Origin: Candidatus Tenebribacter mawsonii
GTDB lineage: Bacteria > Cloacimonadota > Cloacimonadia > Cloacimonadales > TCS61
NCBI GenBank assembly: GCA_030765665.1
Contig: JAVCCD010000081.1
Location: 1 to 9,471, forward strand
Length of the DNA: 9,471 nt
Direction of reading: 5' to 3'
This document shows positions 7,100 to 9,471 of this stretch, piece by piece. Made by a program: the position numbers and the translations under genes. The notes below the pieces were generated by a model, which searched no databases, was not told where the DNA came from, and was given only the letters and a program-made list of their open reading frames with translations. Positions within the stretch are counted from its first letter, which is position 1, and every line of letters begins with the position of its first letter.

Positions 7100-8869
7100 T
7101 TATCCTTTTTTAATAGCATCGAATTTGCAGGCATCATAACAAGCACCACATTTAATACATGCATCCTGGTTAATATTATGAACTTGTTTCCGCTCTCCGG
7201 AAATGCAATTTACCGGACATTTCATTGCACAAACAGTGCATCCAATACATTTATCCTCTATCACTTCATATTTAAGAAGTGCTGTACAGACTCCTGCTGG
7301 ACATGTTTTGTCTTTGATATGGGCAATGTATTCATCTCGAAAATATTTCAAAGTAGTTAAAACCGGATTTGGAGCTGTTTGTCCCAAGCCGCACAATGAA
7401 CCTTTTATTATATTTTGTGAAAGTTCTTCGAGAGTATCCAAATCCTCCATCTCGCCCTCACCTTCAGAAATCCGAGTTAGGATTTCAAGCATACGTTTTG
7501 TTCCTACTCTGCAGAAAGTACATTTACCGCAAGATTCATTTTGTGTGAAGTTCAGGAAAAATTTAGCTATATCAACCATACAACTTGATGTGTCCATTAC
7601 TACCATGCCGCCGGACCCCATAATCGCACCGGTTTTATTTATAGAATCGTAATCTACAGTTGTGTCTAATAGTTCAGCAGGTAAACAACCACCGGAAGGA
7701 CCACCTAGTTGAACACCCTTAAATGGTTTTTCGGTTTTCATTCCTCCACCTACATCATAGATTACTTCTTTTAGAGGCATTCCCATTGGAACTTCTATGA
7801 GTCCACTGTTCCTGATCTTACCAGCTAAAGCGAATACTTTTGTTCCCGGGCTTTTTTCGGTTCCATAACTAGCATAACTTTTTGCTCCATTCAAAATAAT
7901 CCAGGCTATGTTCGCAAAAGTTTCAACATTGTTTATATTAGTTGGCTTACCCCAAAGACCAGACTGTGCAGGGAATGGGGGTCTGATACTCGGCATTCCT
8001 CGTTTACCTTCAATAGATGCCATCAATGCTGTTTCTTCACCACAAACAAAAGCACCAGCTCCTTCTTTAATGTGGAGCTCAAAACTGAAATCTGTTCCGA
8101 ATATTTTGTTACCCAAAAATCCTTTTTCAATTGCTTGTCCAATAGCAATTTCTAGATGTTTAATTGCTAATGGATATTCTGCACGGCAATAGATGTAGCC
8201 CTCATCAGCACCAATTGCATAAGCACCAATTATCATCCCTTCGATCACACTGTGTGGATCACCCTCTAAAACACTTCTATCCATGAATGCACCAGGGTCT
8301 CCTTCATCAGCATTACATACAATATATTTCTTATTATTTTGGGCATTAAAAGCAAATTGCCATTTAAGACCTGTTGGAAAACCAGCTCCACCACGTCCGC
8401 GAATACCAGAATTTTTTATTTCATCAATTATAGCTTCTTGACTCATCTCTTTTAGAGATTTTTCTAAAGCTTTGTATCCATCATTATCAAGATAATCATC
8501 AATTGAAATGGGATCAATAACTCCGCAATTACGTAGAACTATTCTTTTTTGTTTCTTAAAAGTTTTTTCTTCACTACCTCTAAGAACATTTGAAATTATT
8601 ACATTTTCTTCAATTGGATTACCTTTGGAAAATGCATTGATAATGTTTCCAATGCTTTCTGGAGTTACTTCACCGTAAGTAATTGATTTCTTTTCATTAT
8701 CATAAATTTCTACAAGAGGTTCTACAAAACACATTCCAATACAAGCTGTCTTTTTAACTTCTGCATCAATTTTATTCTTCTTGATGTGCTTTAGTATTGC
8801 GTCATAAACTTCACCAGCTCCAGCTGCTAATCCGCAACTAGCTAAACCAACTTTTATTAATAAACTCAA
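7100..8869 (-). CDS. nuoF: NuoF/HydB-like FMN- and NADH-binding Fe-S subunit
   Basis: This 589-residue subunit would exchange electrons with NADH at FMN; in HydABC and Stn complexes this is where bifurcation to ferredoxin is thought to occur. Residues 1-85 are a thioredoxin-like ferredoxin domain with C12, C43 and C47; the first of four canonical cysteines is missing. The 51-kDa-type core shows GIRGRGGAGFPTG (155-167, FMN/NADH), CNADEGDPGAFMDR (185-198), and EGAGAFVCGEETAL (269-282). The N3-type [4Fe-4S] motif is ESCGKCTFC with C447, C450, C453, plus C493. The C-terminal addition, typical of HydB and absent from complex I NuoF, has CPAGVC (523-528) and two [4Fe-4S] motifs (541/544/547/551 and 571/574/577/581). 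The start is TTG at 8869, with a full AGGAGG 5 bases upstream overlapping the previous stop. Length and order match Thermotoga HydB. The symbol nuoF is by homology only; no complex I genes are here, and hydB/stn-type naming is more apt functionally. Confidence 0.93.
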   Translation of the reverse strand: MSLLIKVGLASCGLAAGAGEVYDAILKHIKKNKIDAEVKKTACIGMCFVEPLVEIYDNEKKSITYGEVTPESIGNIINAFSKGNPIEENVIISNVLRGSEEKTFKKQKRIVLRNCGVIDPISIDDYLDNDGYKALEKSLKEMSQEAIIDEIKNSGIRGRGGAGFPTGLKWQFAFNAQNNKKYIVCNADEGDPGAFMDRSVLEGDPHSVIEGMIIGAYAIGADEGYIYCRAEYPLAIKHLEIAIGQAIEKGFLGNKIFGTDFSFELHIKEGAGAFVCGEETALMASIEGKRGMPSIRPPFPAQSGLWGKPTNINNVETFANIAWIILNGAKSYASYGTEKSPGTKVFALAGKIRNSGLIEVPMGMPLKEVIYDVGGGMKTEKPFKGVQLGGPSGGCLPAELLDTTVDYDSINKTGAIMGSGGMVVMDTSSCMVDIAKFFLNFTQNESCGKCTFCRVGTKRMLEILTRISEGEGEMEDLDTLEELSQNIIKGSLCGLGQTAPNPVLTTLKYFRDEYIAHIKDKTCPAGVCTALLKYEVIEDKCIGCTVCAMKCPVNCISGERKQVHNINQDACIKCGACYDACKFDAIKKG

Positions 8870-8874
8870 ATCAT

Positions 8875-8880
8875 CCTCCT
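8875..8880 (-). promoter_or_regulatory. Strong Shine-Dalgarno overlapping a stop codon, setting a TTG start
   Basis: AGGAGG on the minus strand overlaps the TAG stop of the NuoE-like gene and stands 5 bases before the TTG at 8869. An ATG lies between them at 8874-8872, but it reads ATG ATT TGA in another frame. The TTG is therefore the real start, probably with translational coupling. Confidence 0.8.
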
Positions 8881-9337
8881 ATTCATATCTCTTTAATATT
8901 TTTCCAATTGAATCAGGAGATAGTTTGCCAAAGGTATTATCATCAATCATGATAACAGGAGCAAGACTACAGCAGCCAAGGCATGCAACTGGCATAACTG
9001 TAAATTTACCATCTTTTGTTGTATCTTGTTCTCCAGACAGGTTTAATTGATAGTTGATCTCATTCATAATAGAGTTTGCGTCAGAGACATGACAAGCAGT
9101 TCCCTTACAAATTTTAATGATGTGTCTTCCTTGTGGTTTTAATCTGAACATTGAATAAAATGTTGCAACTCCAAAAATATGAGCAAGCTTGATTCCTGTT
9201 TTTTTTGAAACGTAACTCATCACTTCTTTTGATAAATATCCTTCAATATCTTGAACATTTTGCAGAAGTGGGATCAGGGCACCTTTTTTTCCAATAAATT
9301 TGTTAATTGCAATATCAATCTCGGTTTTATATTTCAT
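8879..9337 (-). CDS. nuoE: NuoE/HydC-like [2Fe-2S] thioredoxin-fold subunit
   Basis: This is the small electron-transfer partner of the NuoF/HydB-like subunit, probably 152 residues. Residues 1-65 are the helical N-terminal part, with the conserved LLQNVQDIEGYLS, GVATFYSMF and KPQGRH stretches. The C-terminal thioredoxin-like ferredoxin domain has C77-x4-C82 (CKGTACHV) and C119-x3-C123 (CLGCCSLAPV), the family's [2Fe-2S] ligands. The frame is open up to an ATG at 9364, which would add nine residues (MIFGGVCKI). I prefer the ATG at 9337, because GGGGGAG at 9349-9355 lies 11 bases before it, the 9364 ATG has no Shine-Dalgarno, and family members begin near this point. It is first in the three-gene operon, and its stop overlaps the next gene's Shine-Dalgarno. 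In HydABC-type enzymes this subunit sits against the FMN site of HydB. The symbol is by homology; hydC is the functional equivalent. Confidence 0.92.
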   Translation of the reverse strand: MKYKTEIDIAINKFIGKKGALIPLLQNVQDIEGYLSKEVMSYVSKKTGIKLAHIFGVATFYSMFRLKPQGRHIIKICKGTACHVSDANSIMNEINYQLNLSGEQDTTKDGKFTVMPVACLGCCSLAPVIMIDDNTFGKLSPDSIGKILKRYE

Positions 9338-9348
9338 AATTTTACATA

Positions 9349-9355
9349 CTCCCCC
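9349..9355 (-). promoter_or_regulatory. Ribosome binding site favouring the internal start of the NuoE-like gene
   Basis: GGGGGAG on the minus strand lies 11 bases before the ATG at 9337 and inside the reading frame if the upstream ATG at 9364 were used. The spacing is a little long but is the best match nearby. Confidence 0.5.
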
Positions 9356-9377
9356 AAAGATCATATTTGAAAGTAGG

Positions 9378-9404
9378 TTTTTAAAATCAGGAATTGGATG
9401 TCAA
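9378..9404 (-). promoter_or_regulatory. Possible promoter of the transhydrogenase operon
   Basis: A perfect TTGACA (9404-9399, minus strand) is followed after 15 bases by TAAAAA (9383-9378), a short-spaced and weak -10 element. A second candidate is a perfect TATAAT at 9433-9428 without a good -35. Both lie in the 134 bases of AT-rich, non-coding-looking sequence before the first gene. The true start point is unknown. Confidence 0.3.
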
Positions 9405-9449
9405 ATGTTTTTTAAAAAGGGCTGATCATTATAAAAAGAGAAAAGGGAG

Positions 9450-9469
9450 AAATTGTAAATTGAAAATTG
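9450..9469. repeat. Short heptad repeat, AAATTG three times at 7-base period
   Basis: AAATTG occurs at 9450-9455, 9457-9462 and 9464-9469 on the plus strand, each separated by one base, and probably continues past the window edge. Simple A/T-rich heptad repeats of this sort are common between genes in many bacteria. No function is implied. Confidence 0.6.
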
Positions 9470-9471
9470 AA

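Noticed and set aside
7203..7652. 149-codon plus-strand open frame
   Set aside because: It lies wholly inside and antisense to the HydB-like gene, whose conserved motifs show the true frame. Other plus-strand frames (for example 5428-5763, 2117-2401, 1075-1257) are rejected for the same reason.
9345..9347. ATG-TAA start-stop pair just before the NuoE-like start
   Set aside because: It sits 1 base from the Shine-Dalgarno, too close for normal initiation; probably coincidental.
9338..9364. Upstream ATG at 9364 as the start of the NuoE-like gene
   Set aside because: It has no Shine-Dalgarno before it, and the only good one (9349-9355) lies inside the extra nine codons.

Overview
The window is AT-rich (by eye about two-thirds A+T). 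Every gene I can support lies on the minus strand, so transcription runs from the right end to the left. Low-potential electron-transfer proteins with many Fe-S clusters point to a strict anaerobe. Signal peptides and a probable small beta-barrel-like protein point to a diderm (Gram-negative-type) cell. The TPR-protein style, base composition and frequent TTG starts would fit an uncultured FCB-type fermenter such as Cloacimonadota, but this is an impression, not a demonstrated assignment.

Right half (about 9404 down to 3626): a compact three-gene operon. It encodes a NuoE/HydC-like [2Fe-2S] subunit, a NuoF/HydB-like FMN/NADH subunit, and a 1141-residue fusion. The fusion joins a NuoG-like ferredoxin N-terminus, a GltD/NfnB-like FAD-NADPH module, a further ferredoxin chain, and a molybdopterin-oxidoreductase-like C-terminus that lacks a visible metal ligand. 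There is no H-cluster domain and no formate dehydrogenase active site. The set matches, from memory, the subunit plan of the Sporomusa-type transhydrogenase Stn: a HydBC-like bifurcating core plus a NuoG/GltD fusion. Stn couples NADH, ferredoxin and NADP(H). The operon ends in a clear rho-independent terminator at 3626-3651. This is the main functional system of the window.

Left half (3537 down to 1): a second, separately transcribed cluster. It begins with a short exported TPR protein that looks truncated and frameshifted. Next come a PLP cysteine desulfurase with a selenocysteine-lyase-like active-site loop, a CYTH-GNAT two-domain protein, and a small exported protein of unknown function. 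It ends with the N-terminal part of a DUF3267-type putative membrane zinc peptidase that runs off the window. Gaps are 46, 5, 46 and 3 bases, so the last four genes are probably co-transcribed. A sulfur-mobilising desulfurase beside an operon needing up to about a dozen Fe-S clusters is suggestive, but the terminator separates the two units.

Three of the seven complete genes start with TTG. No tRNA, rRNA, CRISPR array or insertion sequence was seen, and no gene-free stretch exceeds about 130 bases.
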